From: Paenibacillus sp. FSL H3-0469
GTDB lineage: Bacteria > Bacillota > Bacilli > Paenibacillales > Paenibacillaceae
DNA length: 64,000 bases
Direction: 5' to 3'
Assembly: GCF_038051945.1 (NCBI RefSeq)
Contig: NZ_CP150302.1
Coordinates: 744,001-808,000, forward strand
Positions 32,387 to 41,771 of this stretch are shown here, one piece after another. The translations under genes and the position numbers were made by a program. The number at the start of each line of letters is the position of its first letter. Position 1 is the stretch's first letter. The notes under the pieces are model-generated. The model was given only the letters and a program-made list of their open reading frames with translations. It did no database searches and was not told the DNA's origin.

Positions 32387-34126
32387 ATGAATCCGACCCG
32401 TACGTTGATTAAGGAGATATTGTCTAATAGTAAGGGAATCCTTGTTATGATTCTATTCTTCAATATAGTAGCCGCATTTGTCTCGACGCTTCAGCCCCGC
32501 CTGTTCAAAGATCTGTTCGATGACATTCTGCCAGGCAAGCAGATCGGTACGGCTGCATTCTCCATGCTTTTGCTAATTCTTATTCCCGTGGTTTACGCCG
32601 CCTTGAACAGCGTCACCACTTACTACAATAATGAGCTGGGCAACCATTTATCCAAGAATCTGCGCCTGCGGCTGTTCACTGACATACTCCAGACCCGGCC
32701 AAGAAACATGGACAGTATCGGCAAGGGGGAAATCATTAACCGGATCACCTTACAGGTGGGGATGCTGTGTGAAATTTTCGTGGTGGATACCCTGATGTCC
32801 ATCGTCTCGAATACGATCCTGCTGATCGCTACCCTATGGATCATGTTCTCAATGAGTACGGAGCTTACGCTCGCGGCCATCCTCTCGTTTCCTCTATGTA
32901 TGTATGGCTTCAGACGTTTCAGGAGTAAAACAGAGCGGCTGGATAAGGAATACTATTGCCTTTTGGAGAAGGGCATCCATTATTTGAATGATTTCTTCAC
33001 GAATCTGAAGGCGGTCCACCGATGTAACGGACATCAGGCGGAGCAGCAGCGGTGGAGCGACTGGAATGACGAGATGTGGAAGAACTCCAGACGGTCCAGG
33101 CTATTTCATCATGTGGTGTTGAACCTGGTCGCGGATACGGTCATTTCCATCATTACGGGTATCATATACGGCTATAGTCTGTTCCTGATTCTGAAAGGGC
33201 GCATCTCACCAGGCACATTGCTGGCCTTCATTATAATCCTTCCAAGGCTTTATAGCATTTTCAAGTCGCTGTTTACGCTGAACGTTGATAGGAACCGCAT
33301 GAGGGTCATTATTAATAACCTGAATGACATCCTTGAACTGGAGAAAATCTCATCAGGAGCTACAGCTCCCGGCTATCACCGTGTCCCTCTCCTGGAGATG
33401 AGGAATGTCTCCTACCGGTATGCTCCGGCAGATTCTTTTGGGATCACCGGCTTTAATCTGGACATTCAGCCTGGAACCTTCGTGGGGATTGTTGGATTAA
33501 GCGGCTCAGGGAAATCTACGATATTCGAGCTGATACACAGGTTCATAGAGCCGGATGAAGGGGAAATCTGCCTGGGCGGGGTTCCGATCCAAGAACTGGA
33601 CATCCATGAACTAAGAAGATATGTTGGCTATTCCCCGCAGAAGGGAGTGTTATGGAACAAGTCCATTATGGACAACATCATTTATCCTCTGCAAAAGGAA
33701 GACATGAACGAAGAAACATGGCGCAAATTCAGCACTGCTGTTGAGCTTGCCCAAGTGAATTCATTCGTACAAGCCATGCCAGAAGGGTATGACAAGCAGG
33801 TGGAGAACCATGGAGACAATCTCTCCGGCGGCGAGGTCCAGCGGATTCTATTAGCACGGGCATTCATGAGTGAACCCCGTATCCTCATGCTGGATGAGTA
33901 CACCTCGGCCCTGGACGCCTTGACGGAAAGTGACCTGAACGATACCTTGCTGAGCCTGAAGGGGAAGCAGACGATTCTGGTGATCGCACACCGGCTGTCC
34001 ACTGTGAAGAATGCAGATGTTATTCTAGTCGTGGATAAGGGCCTCATTGTTGAGCAGGGCAGTCCGGCAGAATTACTGTCCCAGCAGGGAGTGTATTATA
34101 GGATGGTGGAGAAGCAGAAGATTTAG
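32387..34126 (+). CDS. ABC exporter, fused membrane and ATPase domains
   Basis: A 579-residue half-transporter. Six membrane segments occupy about 1-310, and the nucleotide-binding domain follows: Walker A GLSGSGKST, signature LSGGEVQRILLARAF, Walker B ILMLDEYTSALD, and an H-loop in VIAHRLST. The Walker B Glu is present, so it should be active; it likely works as a homodimer. ATG 32387 is used, with GAAGGAGG 11 bases upstream. It stands alone with no partner half-transporter or precursor-peptide gene nearby. Substrate unknown (lipid, peptide or drug). Confidence 0.92.
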   Translation: MNPTRTLIKEILSNSKGILVMILFFNIVAAFVSTLQPRLFKDLFDDILPGKQIGTAAFSMLLLILIPVVYAALNSVTTYYNNELGNHLSKNLRLRLFTDILQTRPRNMDSIGKGEIINRITLQVGMLCEIFVVDTLMSIVSNTILLIATLWIMFSMSTELTLAAILSFPLCMYGFRRFRSKTERLDKEYYCLLEKGIHYLNDFFTNLKAVHRCNGHQAEQQRWSDWNDEMWKNSRRSRLFHHVVLNLVADTVISIITGIIYGYSLFLILKGRISPGTLLAFIIILPRLYSIFKSLFTLNVDRNRMRVIINNLNDILELEKISSGATAPGYHRVPLLEMRNVSYRYAPADSFGITGFNLDIQPGTFVGIVGLSGSGKSTIFELIHRFIEPDEGEICLGGVPIQELDIHELRRYVGYSPQKGVLWNKSIMDNIIYPLQKEDMNEETWRKFSTAVELAQVNSFVQAMPEGYDKQVENHGDNLSGGEVQRILLARAFMSEPRILMLDEYTSALDALTESDLNDTLLSLKGKQTILVIAHRLSTVKNADVILVVDKGLIVEQGSPAELLSQQGVYYRMVEKQKI

Positions 34127-34276
34127 CGCTTCAGCAGATTAATCTAGCCTTAGACCGACTCAATTATCACCTTTTGGTGACTATATCACAAAAAAGTGGG
34201 TACTGTTTTTCTTGTAACTTTTCCCCCATACTAGCGTTCATAGGAACTACAAACCATAAAAGGAGTGTATAATAGT

Positions 34277-35023
34277 ATGGGCAGATTTGACGGGAAGGTA
34301 GCAGTTGTAACCGGAGGGACAAGCGGCATCGGGCTGGCGGCGGCACAACAGTTCGTACAAGAAGGGGCTTACGTGTATATTACAGGACGCAGACAACGTG
34401 AGCTGGATGAAGCCGTTCAGCAGATTGGCAAGAATGTTACAGGCGTTCAAGGGGATGTCTCAAAGCTGGAAGATCTGGATACCTTATTCGACACAGTAAA
34501 GCGGGAAAAGGGGCACCTGGACATTCTTTTTGCCAATGCCGGACTAGGGTCATTCCTGCCGTTAGGCGAAATTACGGAAGCCCACTACTACAAGACTTTT
34601 GATGTCAACGTCAAGGGAACTATTTTCACCGTACAAAAGGCATTACCCTTATTCCCTAACCAAAAAGGTTCCATTATCCTGACAGGCTCTACGGCCGGCT
34701 CGTCCGGGGTCCCGGCGTTCAGTATCTACGGTGCCTCCAAAGCAGCGATCAGACAGCTCGTCCGCAACTGGATTCTGGATATGAAAGGGACGGAGATTCG
34801 GATGAACGTCCTTAGTCCGGGTTCAGTCGTCACACCGGCATACGATGAATTGTTTGGCTCCGAACTTGAGAATTACCTCGAACAGGCCAAAGTTGATATC
34901 CCGCTCGGCAGAGTTGGGCAGGTAGAAGAGATCGCAAATGCTGTCATGTTCCTGGCCTCTACGGAGAGCAGCTATTTGAATGGCATTGAATTATTCGTAG
35001 ACGGCGGAGTGGCTCAAATCTAA
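34277..35023 (+). CDS. SDR-family oxidoreductase (HxlR-linked)
   Basis: Classical SDR of 248 residues: cofactor motif [11 protein letters not shown] motif (FANAGLG), catalytic Ser in [10 protein letters not shown], Tyr-Lys in YGASKAA, and the terminal FVDGG motif. ATG 34277 has AAAGGAG 11 bases upstream; the in-frame GTG 34265 touches that site. The HxlR regulator gene follows 45 bases later. Such pairs usually respond to electrophiles or aldehydes. Substrate unknown. Confidence 0.92.
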   Translation: MGRFDGKVAVVTGGTSGIGLAAAQQFVQEGAYVYITGRRQRELDEAVQQIGKNVTGVQGDVSKLEDLDTLFDTVKREKGHLDILFANAGLGSFLPLGEITEAHYYKTFDVNVKGTIFTVQKALPLFPNQKGSIILTGSTAGSSGVPAFSIYGASKAAIRQLVRNWILDMKGTEIRMNVLSPGSVVTPAYDELFGSELENYLEQAKVDIPLGRVGQVEEIANAVMFLASTESSYLNGIELFVDGGVAQI

Positions 35024-35068
35024 ATCAGCTTAACGTGTGTGTATCAACCCGGGAGATGATGGATTGTT

Positions 35069-35416
35069 ATGAAAATCTTTCACTGTGAACTGGAAGTAAC
35101 GCTAGAGGTGATCGGAGGGAAGTGGAAGGGGCTTGTTCTGTATTATTTAATCAAAGGACCCAAGCGGACAGGGGAGCTTAAACGGCTTGTTCATAATATC
35201 TCGCAAAAGATGCTAATCCAAACGCTCCGGGAACTGGAGACAGACGGGTTAATCCGCAGAACCATGTACAATCAAGTACCGCCTAAGGTGGTATACTCAA
35301 CGACAGAGCTGGGGCAATCCCTCGAACCCGTTCTGAGATTACTCTGTAACTGGGGAGAGAATTACGCCGAACAATCCTATGCTCCGGGTGAGATTGAGAT
35401 TTTGAATTTGGAATAA
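35069..35416 (+). CDS. HxlR/DUF24-family transcriptional regulator
   Basis: A 115-residue winged-HTH protein with the typical core (LEVIGGKWKGLVLYYLIKG, ELKRLVHNISQKMLIQTLRELE, DGLIRR). A Cys near the N-terminus (FHCELEVTLEVIGGKW) sits where redox-sensing DUF24 proteins such as YodB and HypR carry their sensor Cys. It follows the SDR gene, which it probably controls, and is followed by a strong terminator. Confidence 0.92.
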   Translation: MKIFHCELEVTLEVIGGKWKGLVLYYLIKGPKRTGELKRLVHNISQKMLIQTLRELETDGLIRRTMYNQVPPKVVYSTTELGQSLEPVLRLLCNWGENYAEQSYAPGEIEILNLE

Positions 35417-35508
35417 GTGTTGTCTTTTTTATCCGGACATTGTTAAAGTGGCTGTGTAAGCTGTCACGGCGCGCAATCCGGCATTACAGTATAATATAGG
35501 TAACCGGA

Positions 35509-35535
35509 AGAGCCTGCTGTCAGCAGGCTCTTTTT
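35509..35535 (+). terminator. terminator after SDR-hxlR
   Basis: AGAGCCTGCT and AGCAGGCTCT form a perfect ten-pair stem with a three-base loop, followed by TTTTTG. Confidence 0.9.
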
Positions 35536-35622
35536 GACTCGCGGCACAAAAATCATGGATTTTATAAGTTCATACTGTTAGCATAATAGCTATGTCAAAA
35601 AAATGAAAAGAAGGTCTGTGCA

Positions 35623-37191
35623 TTGAATCAGCATTCGATCCGCAAACAGCTGGATACTTGGTTTGATTTCAAATTCCGGCTTCTGGCAGGCGGCATAGCC
35701 GTAGGCATACTATCAGGTACGGTGGTTGTTATGTTCCGTTTTGTGCTGGAGGAGTCACTTAAGCAATCTTTAATTTTTTATCAGTATCAGAGAAACCATC
35801 TATGGGCGGTCCCATTCTGGCTGGCGGTTCTGGTTCTGGCTGGCTGGTGTACAGGAATGCTTGTTAAGAAGCAGCCCGGCATTTCGGGAAGCGGCATTCC
35901 CCAGGTAAAGGCCGTGCTTCAGCACCGGCTCCAGCTTAACTGGTGGAAGGCGGTCACCGCCAAATTCGTTGGCGGTGCGGTCAGCATCGGAGCCGGTCTC
36001 TCCCTGGGACGGGAAGGACCATCGATTCAGATCGGCGCTCTGATCGCCGAAGGATTCAGCCGTGTGTTCCGCAAATCGAAGACAGAGGCGCACATCCTGA
36101 TTACATGCGGGGCCAGCGCGGGACTTGCAGCCGCCTTCAATGCGCCTATCGCGGGTGTTATTTTCGCCCTGGAAGAGGTGCACATGAATTTCTCCCCGCT
36201 GATTATGATCTCCGCCTTGACCTCGTCGCTGGTGGCTGATTTTATATCCAAAGAGTTCTTCGGACTCGCCCCCGTGTTCAACTTCTCTGGGATGGGATTG
36301 CTGCCGCTGTCCAGTTATTATCATCTGGTGCTGCTGGGGATGCTGGTTGGCATATCAGGCATCGGCTTTAATAAGGGCTTATACTTCTTTCAGGATCTGT
36401 ACGCCAGAGCGAAGTGGATGCCGGCACAAGCCCGGCCGGTGATTCCTTTCGTGCTGGCTGGTGTGCTTGGACTGACATTCCCGGCAGTTCTAGGAGGAGG
36501 AAACGGCTTAATCAACGATTTGGTCGCAAGCCCCTATCCTATAAAGGTATTGCTGCTTCTGCTGGTAGTGAAATTCCTGTTCACCCTCGTCAGTTACGGT
36601 TCATCTGCACCCGGCGGGATCTTCCTGCCAATGCTTGTTCTCGGAGGGCTTATCGGTACCCTATACTGTCAAATTGCCAACGGCCTGCTGGGAGGCCATA
36701 CGCTGGATGAAGGTTATTTGCTGATTGCCGCCATGGCCGGCCTGCTGACAGCAAGCTTGAAGGCTCCGATCACCGGCATCATTCTGATTACGGAAATGAC
36801 CGGCTCCTTTACGAACCTGCTTCCGATCGGTATTGTATGTCTTACCGCTTATATGACGGCTGAATGGTTCCGTTCCTTGCCCGTCTATGAAGTGCTGTTG
36901 GAGAGATTCCTGCACGGGAAAGACGCTGTGGATCATACAGATGTAAATAAAATCCTTCTGGAGATCCCTGTGCATCAAGGCTCGATGCTGGATGGAACCG
37001 GCATAGGCCAATACCAATGGCCGGACCATTGCCTGATCGTATCCGTCAAAAGAGGAACTGACGAAATCATTCCTACCGGAAGCCTCGTGCTTCAGGCAGG
37101 GGATACCCTGGTCATTCTGACCAACGACAGCCATTCCCCGATTATTCTGGATACCGTTCGGCAAGTGGCCCATGTCAGTTCCCTGGTATAG
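35623..37191 (+). CDS. ClC-family chloride/proton antiporter with TrkA-C domain
   Basis: A 522-residue membrane protein starting at TTG 35623 behind AAGAAGG. The selectivity motifs are GSGIP (89-93), GREGP (129-133, gating Glu131) and GGIFLPML. A further Glu pair (FALEEVHMNF) corresponds to the proton-path Glu of E. coli ClcA, which points to an exchanger and not a channel. The last 70 residues (VHQGSMLDGTGIG, VLQAGDTLVILT) are a TrkA-C ligand-binding domain, which suggests regulation by a small molecule. Monocistronic. Confidence 0.93.
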   Translation: MNQHSIRKQLDTWFDFKFRLLAGGIAVGILSGTVVVMFRFVLEESLKQSLIFYQYQRNHLWAVPFWLAVLVLAGWCTGMLVKKQPGISGSGIPQVKAVLQHRLQLNWWKAVTAKFVGGAVSIGAGLSLGREGPSIQIGALIAEGFSRVFRKSKTEAHILITCGASAGLAAAFNAPIAGVIFALEEVHMNFSPLIMISALTSSLVADFISKEFFGLAPVFNFSGMGLLPLSSYYHLVLLGMLVGISGIGFNKGLYFFQDLYARAKWMPAQARPVIPFVLAGVLGLTFPAVLGGGNGLINDLVASPYPIKVLLLLLVVKFLFTLVSYGSSAPGGIFLPMLVLGGLIGTLYCQIANGLLGGHTLDEGYLLIAAMAGLLTASLKAPITGIILITEMTGSFTNLLPIGIVCLTAYMTAEWFRSLPVYEVLLERFLHGKDAVDHTDVNKILLEIPVHQGSMLDGTGIGQYQWPDHCLIVSVKRGTDEIIPTGSLVLQAGDTLVILTNDSHSPIILDTVRQVAHVSSLV

Positions 37192-37306
37192 CCCTAGTAG
37201 CAACTTCGATAATCATCCGGCTGATCGGTCTGGGAAATTTAGGATGCCAAATGGAACGAGGCCTAGTATAATAGGAGCAGACGGATTCCAAGGAGGAGGT
37301 GGTTGT

Positions 37307-37420
37307 ATGAGTGCAGGCGATATTAGCGACATTAGCGGTATTACTCCGATGTTCCAATTGAATATGAAAAGGAGAGGCTTTCATGAGCTACAACCCCGAA
37401 ATCCCGAGAACCCGGTATGA
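37307..37420 (+). CDS. small upstream ORF overlapping a methyltransferase gene
   Basis: A 37-residue reading frame (MSAGDISDISGITPMFQLNM, then KRRGFHELQPRNPENPV) has an excellent ribosome site (AAGGAGGAGG, eight bases before ATG) and a TATAAT box at 37267-37272. It overlaps the methyltransferase start by 38 bases in another frame. No family is recognised. It may be a leader that couples or tunes translation of the enzyme, or a real small protein. Confidence 0.55.
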   Translation: MSAGDISDISGITPMFQLNMKRRGFHELQPRNPENPV

Positions 37421-38219
37421 CAACTATGGTGACCGTGAATGGACACGGCTTACGAAGGATGGTCCCGGCGAGCTTTTGTATCAGGTGCATCTGGATATTC
37501 TTCAGCGTTACATCCATCCTACAGATACAGTGCTGGAGATTGGCGCAGGTTCAGGCAGGTATACCAAGGACATCGTGACCATGTGTTCTGAGTTGACCGT
37601 CGCTGATCTGTCGGGCCATCAGATTGAATTCAACAAGTCCAAAATGCAAGAGCTGTCCCTGGCGGACAGAATCAAGGCATACCATGTACTAGATGTGCTG
37701 GATATGAGCGTGTTTGAAGAGGGTACGTTCGACACTGTGGTATGTATCGGCGGTGTCATTAACTATCTCTTGGACAAAGAGTCAGATGGTATCCGGGAGC
37801 TCCTGAGAGTACTGAAGCCGGGCGGGATACTGATCCTGGGATCGATGAGCTTCATCGGTGCTTCCATGTATTATCTGGAGGGCATCCGCTATGAGAAAGA
37901 CCAGTTCGGGATTGATGCTACAAGATGGATCATGAACACAGGAATTCAAGATGAAGAGCATTATCCCGTTCCGAGCAAGCATTACATCCACATGATGAGA
38001 AGCTCTGAATTAGATGCTTTATTAGCCCGGTTTCCGGTTAATATTCTGGAGAGAAGCTCTGCCGGACTATATACGCAAGCTGGAGACGCTGCCTTAGAGA
38101 ACGCCCGGGCTGACCAGGAATTCTGGAAGCTGATTGTCGAACAGGAAATTGCGTTCACCAAACTGCCGGGCACGCTAGATAGTGGAATGAATCTCATTTA
38201 TGTGGCACGCAAGTTATAA
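37383..38219 (+). CDS. class I SAM-dependent methyltransferase
   Basis: A 278-residue enzyme with motif I VLEIGAGSGRYTKDIV, a motif II-like acid (LTVADLSGHQIEFNK), motif IV (FDTVVCIGGVINYL) and LRVLKPGGILILGSM. Start ATG 37383 has AAAGGAGAGG upstream, inside the small ORF. It resembles generic small-molecule methyltransferases; target unknown. A terminator follows. Confidence 0.88.
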   Translation: MSYNPEIPRTRYDNYGDREWTRLTKDGPGELLYQVHLDILQRYIHPTDTVLEIGAGSGRYTKDIVTMCSELTVADLSGHQIEFNKSKMQELSLADRIKAYHVLDVLDMSVFEEGTFDTVVCIGGVINYLLDKESDGIRELLRVLKPGGILILGSMSFIGASMYYLEGIRYEKDQFGIDATRWIMNTGIQDEEHYPVPSKHYIHMMRSSELDALLARFPVNILERSSAGLYTQAGDAALENARADQEFWKLIVEQEIAFTKLPGTLDSGMNLIYVARKL

Positions 38220-38253
38220 GGCTGCCGCTCAATAAGTATGGCTAAGTCAAAAT

Positions 38254-38284
38254 CCCGTCTGCCACAAACAGGCGGGACTTTTTA
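38254..38284 (+). terminator. terminator after the methyltransferase gene
   Basis: CCCGTCTG pairs with CAGGCGGG (one G-U), followed by ACTTTTT. Confidence 0.8.
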
Positions 38285-38311
38285 TATCCGAAGGAATGGG
38301 GGATCACGGGA

Positions 38312-39334
38312 ATGGGAGTATGGACTAGCTCAATGAATGGTGCACCTTGGACAAGAGGTAAAATGGATCAGGCGGTGAAGGAGCTCAGACAGCGGGCGCT
38401 TATTTCGTATGTCATCGATGTGGACAAGCCTCAGGATCTGCTGGACTTAGATCAGCATGTATTTGCCGAGCGCCCGGATCTGGTCTTGTCGATTAGCCAA
38501 GCGGACAAGAAAGTGCGCTATCCGGAGGAATTGCTACAGACTCTAGCGGAACTACGGCACATAACAGCCATAGAGTTGAATCTGTTTCATACTGTGGATC
38601 TGAGTGTGCTTGGCAAGTTGGCGCGGCTGCAGTTTTTATCCATTACGGCCAAAAAACCTATAGACCTAAGCTTCCTCGCAAGCTTCAAGCAGCTGCAATA
38701 TCTCTCGGTCCATGGGCAATTTCAGGACTTAACGCCGATAGGCGATGCTTCCAGCCTGGATACCTTAGTCTTGCGGACTACGATTCATGAGCTGGAGTTT
38801 CTCCGCCGGTTACCGAAGCTGCTGTGCCTCTTCATTCATGACTCCATCTTGAAAGGGTCACTGGATACGCTTGCAGATTCTACAGTCCCCATGCTGAGTC
38901 TGGCGGCTATCCGTAACTTAACGGAGCTAGATGCCCTGGAGTCCATGAGCAATCTTACATACCTGCACTTATCTTTGCCGAAGGTCGAGGCTTTGTGTGA
39001 CTTCTCTAATATGCCGGGGCTTATACAGCTTGAACTCGATAACATGAAATCTCTGGAGGATATTGACCCTTTATGGACCGCAACGCAGCTTGAAATGTTA
39101 CAGCTAAGAGAGATTTCTGCAGCCGTGACTGCGAAGGAGTTAGAGCCTTTGACCGCAATGAAGCATCTGAAGCAGGTGGACTTCCAGTACCTTGATCTCA
39201 AAAAAGGAAGGATTGCAGCCTTACGTGAGTCGTTTGCCCAGGCCGGCAAGAGCCAACTATTGTATGAGAATATCACCGAAGCCCAGCGGATCAAGCCCAT
39301 GTCGCTAGTGCATTTGCGCAAGCATATAGGATAA
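38312..39334 (+). CDS. leucine-rich-repeat protein of unknown function
   Basis: A 340-residue soluble protein. From about residue 85 to 285 it contains irregular 20-23-residue leucine-rich repeats (LTAIELNLF, LQFLSITA, LQYLSVHG, LDTLVLRT, LTYLHLSL, LIQLELDN, LEMLQLRE). There is no signal peptide or membrane segment, so it acts inside the cell, unlike internalins. The N-terminal 80 residues form an unrecognised cap. It may bind a protein partner. Confidence 0.8.
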   Translation: MGVWTSSMNGAPWTRGKMDQAVKELRQRALISYVIDVDKPQDLLDLDQHVFAERPDLVLSISQADKKVRYPEELLQTLAELRHITAIELNLFHTVDLSVLGKLARLQFLSITAKKPIDLSFLASFKQLQYLSVHGQFQDLTPIGDASSLDTLVLRTTIHELEFLRRLPKLLCLFIHDSILKGSLDTLADSTVPMLSLAAIRNLTELDALESMSNLTYLHLSLPKVEALCDFSNMPGLIQLELDNMKSLEDIDPLWTATQLEMLQLREISAAVTAKELEPLTAMKHLKQVDFQYLDLKKGRIAALRESFAQAGKSQLLYENITEAQRIKPMSLVHLRKHIG

Positions 39335-39379
39335 GTTCAATAAGTTAGTTCAATAAGACAGAAGATAGGGGTGGATACA

Positions 39380-39682
39380 ATGATTGATTTACTACAACTT
39401 CAAAAGAGAGTGTATCAGAACAAGCTGGAGAAGGGGTTCAATGTTACTGATATTTATCAGGAATTCTGCCTGACCCACGGCGAACTGTCAGAAGCCTGCG
39501 ATGCTTACCGGAAGAAGAAAGACGACCTCGGCGAAGAATTGGCGGATGTTGCCATCTACCTGATTGGACTGGCGGAGATTCTGGGGATTAACCTGGAAGA
39601 AGAGATCATGAACAAAATCGTCAAAAATGAAAAGAGGAGCTATGAGAATAAAGATGGCGTGCTGTTAAAAGTGACGGAATAA
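39380..39682 (+). CDS. MazG-like NTP pyrophosphohydrolase
   Basis: A 100-residue all-alpha protein. Start ATG 39380 has AGGGG eight bases upstream; GTG 39371 is less likely. The metal-binding ExxE..ExxD pattern is present (HGELSEACDAYRKKKDDLG, then EELADVAIYLIGLAE). Members hydrolyse non-canonical or excess nucleoside triphosphates. It follows the LRR gene by about 45 bases and may share its transcript. Confidence 0.85.
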   Translation: MIDLLQLQKRVYQNKLEKGFNVTDIYQEFCLTHGELSEACDAYRKKKDDLGEELADVAIYLIGLAEILGINLEEEIMNKIVKNEKRSYENKDGVLLKVTE

Positions 39683-39792
39683 TCAATCTTTTGTTCCTCC
39701 TTAAGTCCTAATGCAAAGTAATTCATGTTAAAATCATTAAAGTGTGAAAACAATCCAAGTGGTATATTCACTACAAAAAGGAGGATAACAGC

Positions 39793-41241
39793 TTGATCAG
39801 TCCATCCCAGTTCATCCACAATAGCCCTCCTAAGTCTCTGTCGGCCCGCAAGGGCTATCACTGGCTTGTCGTTTCAACCGTATGCATCGGCGCATTCATG
39901 GCGGCGCTTGACGCAAGCATCATCAATCTGGCTCTGCCGTCCCTGGTTGCGCAGTTGAATGTATCCATGGCAACGGTGGAGTGGATCAGCCTCGTATATC
40001 TGCTCACACTAGCATCGCTTGTCATTCCCTTCGGCCGGTTAGCAGATATGCTGGGCCGCAAATGGATGTACACCGGCGGATTCACAGTATTCCTGATCAG
40101 TTCATTACTCTGCGGGCTGGCGCCAACCTTTGGCGTTCTTTTGCTTGCCCGGGTGTTGCAGGCTGTAGGCGCAGCGATGCTCCAGGCGAACAGCGTAGCG
40201 ATCATTACGGCCGCGACCCCGCCGCAGCATCGGGGCAAAGCGATCGGAATCCAGGCCAGTGCACAGGGCATCGGTCTCAGTCTGGGGCCGGTTATCGGCG
40301 GCGGACTTTTGGCCATGGGAGATTGGCGCTGGCTATTCTACATTAACATTCCTATCGGGATCATCGGGACGATTCTCGGGATTCTGCTGCTTCCGCAAGA
40401 TAATGCCAAGAAGAGGGAATCGTTCGATCTTTGGGGGATGATATTCCTCATTCCGTTTCTGGTTTTTCTGGTCTATATCCTTAATAACGGAACCGCTCTC
40501 GGCTGGGCTTCACCGGTTATATTAATCGGGTCATTCAGTGCATTGCTGGCCTTGACCTCGTTCATCCGGGAAGAGCAGCATGCGCCCGTTCCGCTGATGG
40601 ACCTGGCGTTGTTCCGCAGCAGCATCTTTATCCGTGGAAATCTGACAGGGTTCTTAGCCTTTACCGTCATGTATAGCGTGCTGCTGCTCAGTCCGTTTCT
40701 GATGGAGGCTGTCTTCCATGCCAATTCTATCCGTGCGGGACTGTATCTGTCGTTTGTTCCGATCGGGATGACGCTAATGACGCCGGTCTCGGGCTATCTC
40801 GCGGACCGGTTCGGCATCCGGCTGCCCGCTATTACCGGTATTGTTGCGCTACTGATAGGCTGTGCCGCTCTGGCGTCGATTCGCAGTGATGGCGACATTG
40901 CCCGGCTCCTGCTCGGTTTGGGGCTGGTGGGCGGAGGCATGGGCCTGTTTACGCCGCCCAACAACAGTAATGTCATGGGCAACGTACCGGCGGCACGGCT
41001 TGGCGTGGCTGGAGCAACGCTTAATATGAGCCGGACCATCGGCATGGGCATGGGCGTCACGCTGGGCGGGACACTTTACCGTCTGGCCCAGAATATTTTC
41101 CCGGAGGCAGGACTACTTACCGCGTTTCGGGCGTCGTTCGCCTGTATAAGCGTTATGGGACTCGCAGCATTGGCCGTTACCTGTATTCCGCAGCCCAATC
41201 CGACGAAGTACGATGAAGCCCATATCGAATATTATATTTGA
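39793..41241 (+). CDS. MFS drug-efflux transporter, DHA2 (14-TM) family
   Basis: A 482-residue pump starting at TTG 39793 with AAAAGGAGG upstream. Motifs include FMAALDASIINLALPSL (DHA2 motif D1), GRLADMLGRKW (motif A) and GPVIGGGLLAMGDWRW (motif C, drug:proton antiporters). About 14 hydrophobic segments are visible. No regulator gene is adjacent. Substrate unknown. Confidence 0.92.
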   Translation: MISPSQFIHNSPPKSLSARKGYHWLVVSTVCIGAFMAALDASIINLALPSLVAQLNVSMATVEWISLVYLLTLASLVIPFGRLADMLGRKWMYTGGFTVFLISSLLCGLAPTFGVLLLARVLQAVGAAMLQANSVAIITAATPPQHRGKAIGIQASAQGIGLSLGPVIGGGLLAMGDWRWLFYINIPIGIIGTILGILLLPQDNAKKRESFDLWGMIFLIPFLVFLVYILNNGTALGWASPVILIGSFSALLALTSFIREEQHAPVPLMDLALFRSSIFIRGNLTGFLAFTVMYSVLLLSPFLMEAVFHANSIRAGLYLSFVPIGMTLMTPVSGYLADRFGIRLPAITGIVALLIGCAALASIRSDGDIARLLLGLGLVGGGMGLFTPPNNSNVMGNVPAARLGVAGATLNMSRTIGMGMGVTLGGTLYRLAQNIFPEAGLLTAFRASFACISVMGLAALAVTCIPQPNPTKYDEAHIEYYI

Positions 41242-41281
41242 CGGCCGGCCTTGTGCTTTACCCGAACACTTGAAGGAGTGA

Positions 41282-41308
41282 GAGCCTGCAATGAGCGGGC
41301 TCTTTCTT
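41282..41308 (+). terminator. terminator after the MFS gene
   Basis: GAGCCTGC pairs with GCGGGCTC around AATGA, followed by TTTCTT. Confidence 0.8.
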
Positions 41309-41473
41309 ACTGGGTCTTCCTGATTCCTTATTGCTTCATAGAGTTAATGAATAATTGGAAAGATCCGGGGTCTAAGTTTTCGGAGAATTTCGTGCATAAG
41401 CACAGGGGTATAATGCAAAAACTTATATAGTGCAAATATACAAGAAGATTTGATTTCTCAGGAGGTTGGCACA

Positions 41474-41662
41474 ATGACAACTCAGGACCCTAAGGAGCTT
41501 TTGAAGCTGAAGCATGAGCAGGATGAGGAAAAGAGACAGTTCAGTAACTTTGCCCGGGCTGTATCCGAAGGCGGGGAAGTAGAAGCAGGTCAGGAATTCA
41601 GCAATGACCGGGTGCCTGACGACCAGAACCGGATGAAATCGGTGGAGAACAGACAGAACTGA
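41474..41662 (+). CDS. small hydrophilic protein of unknown function
   Basis: A 62-residue, highly charged protein (MTTQDPKELLKLKHEQDEEK start) with CAGGAGG nine bases before ATG 41474. It has no Cys, no Trp and no membrane segment, and is probably largely disordered. A terminator of the same family seen elsewhere in the window follows. The strong ribosome site and flanking terminator make it a likely real gene. No function assigned. Confidence 0.72.
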   Translation: MTTQDPKELLKLKHEQDEEKRQFSNFARAVSEGGEVEAGQEFSNDRVPDDQNRMKSVENRQN

Positions 41663-41693
41663 GCAGGACCCTGAAGGAAAAGACAATGGATAG

Positions 41694-41731
41694 ACCCTCA
41701 GGAAGCCTCTAATGCGTTCTGAGGGTTTTCG
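41694..41731 (+). terminator. terminator (ACCCTCAG family, copy 1)
   Basis: ACCCTCAG (41694-41701) pairs with CTGAGGGT (41719-41726), followed by TTTCG. It ends within 45 bases of the next start codon. Confidence 0.85.
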
Positions 41732-41771
41732 TTCTGCCCATTATACATATATAATCACTGGAGGTTCATTT

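Noticed and set aside
41712..41771. Upstream ATG for the BCCT transporter
   Set aside because: It lies within the terminator stem and lacks a ribosome site; ATG 41772 has TGGAGG.
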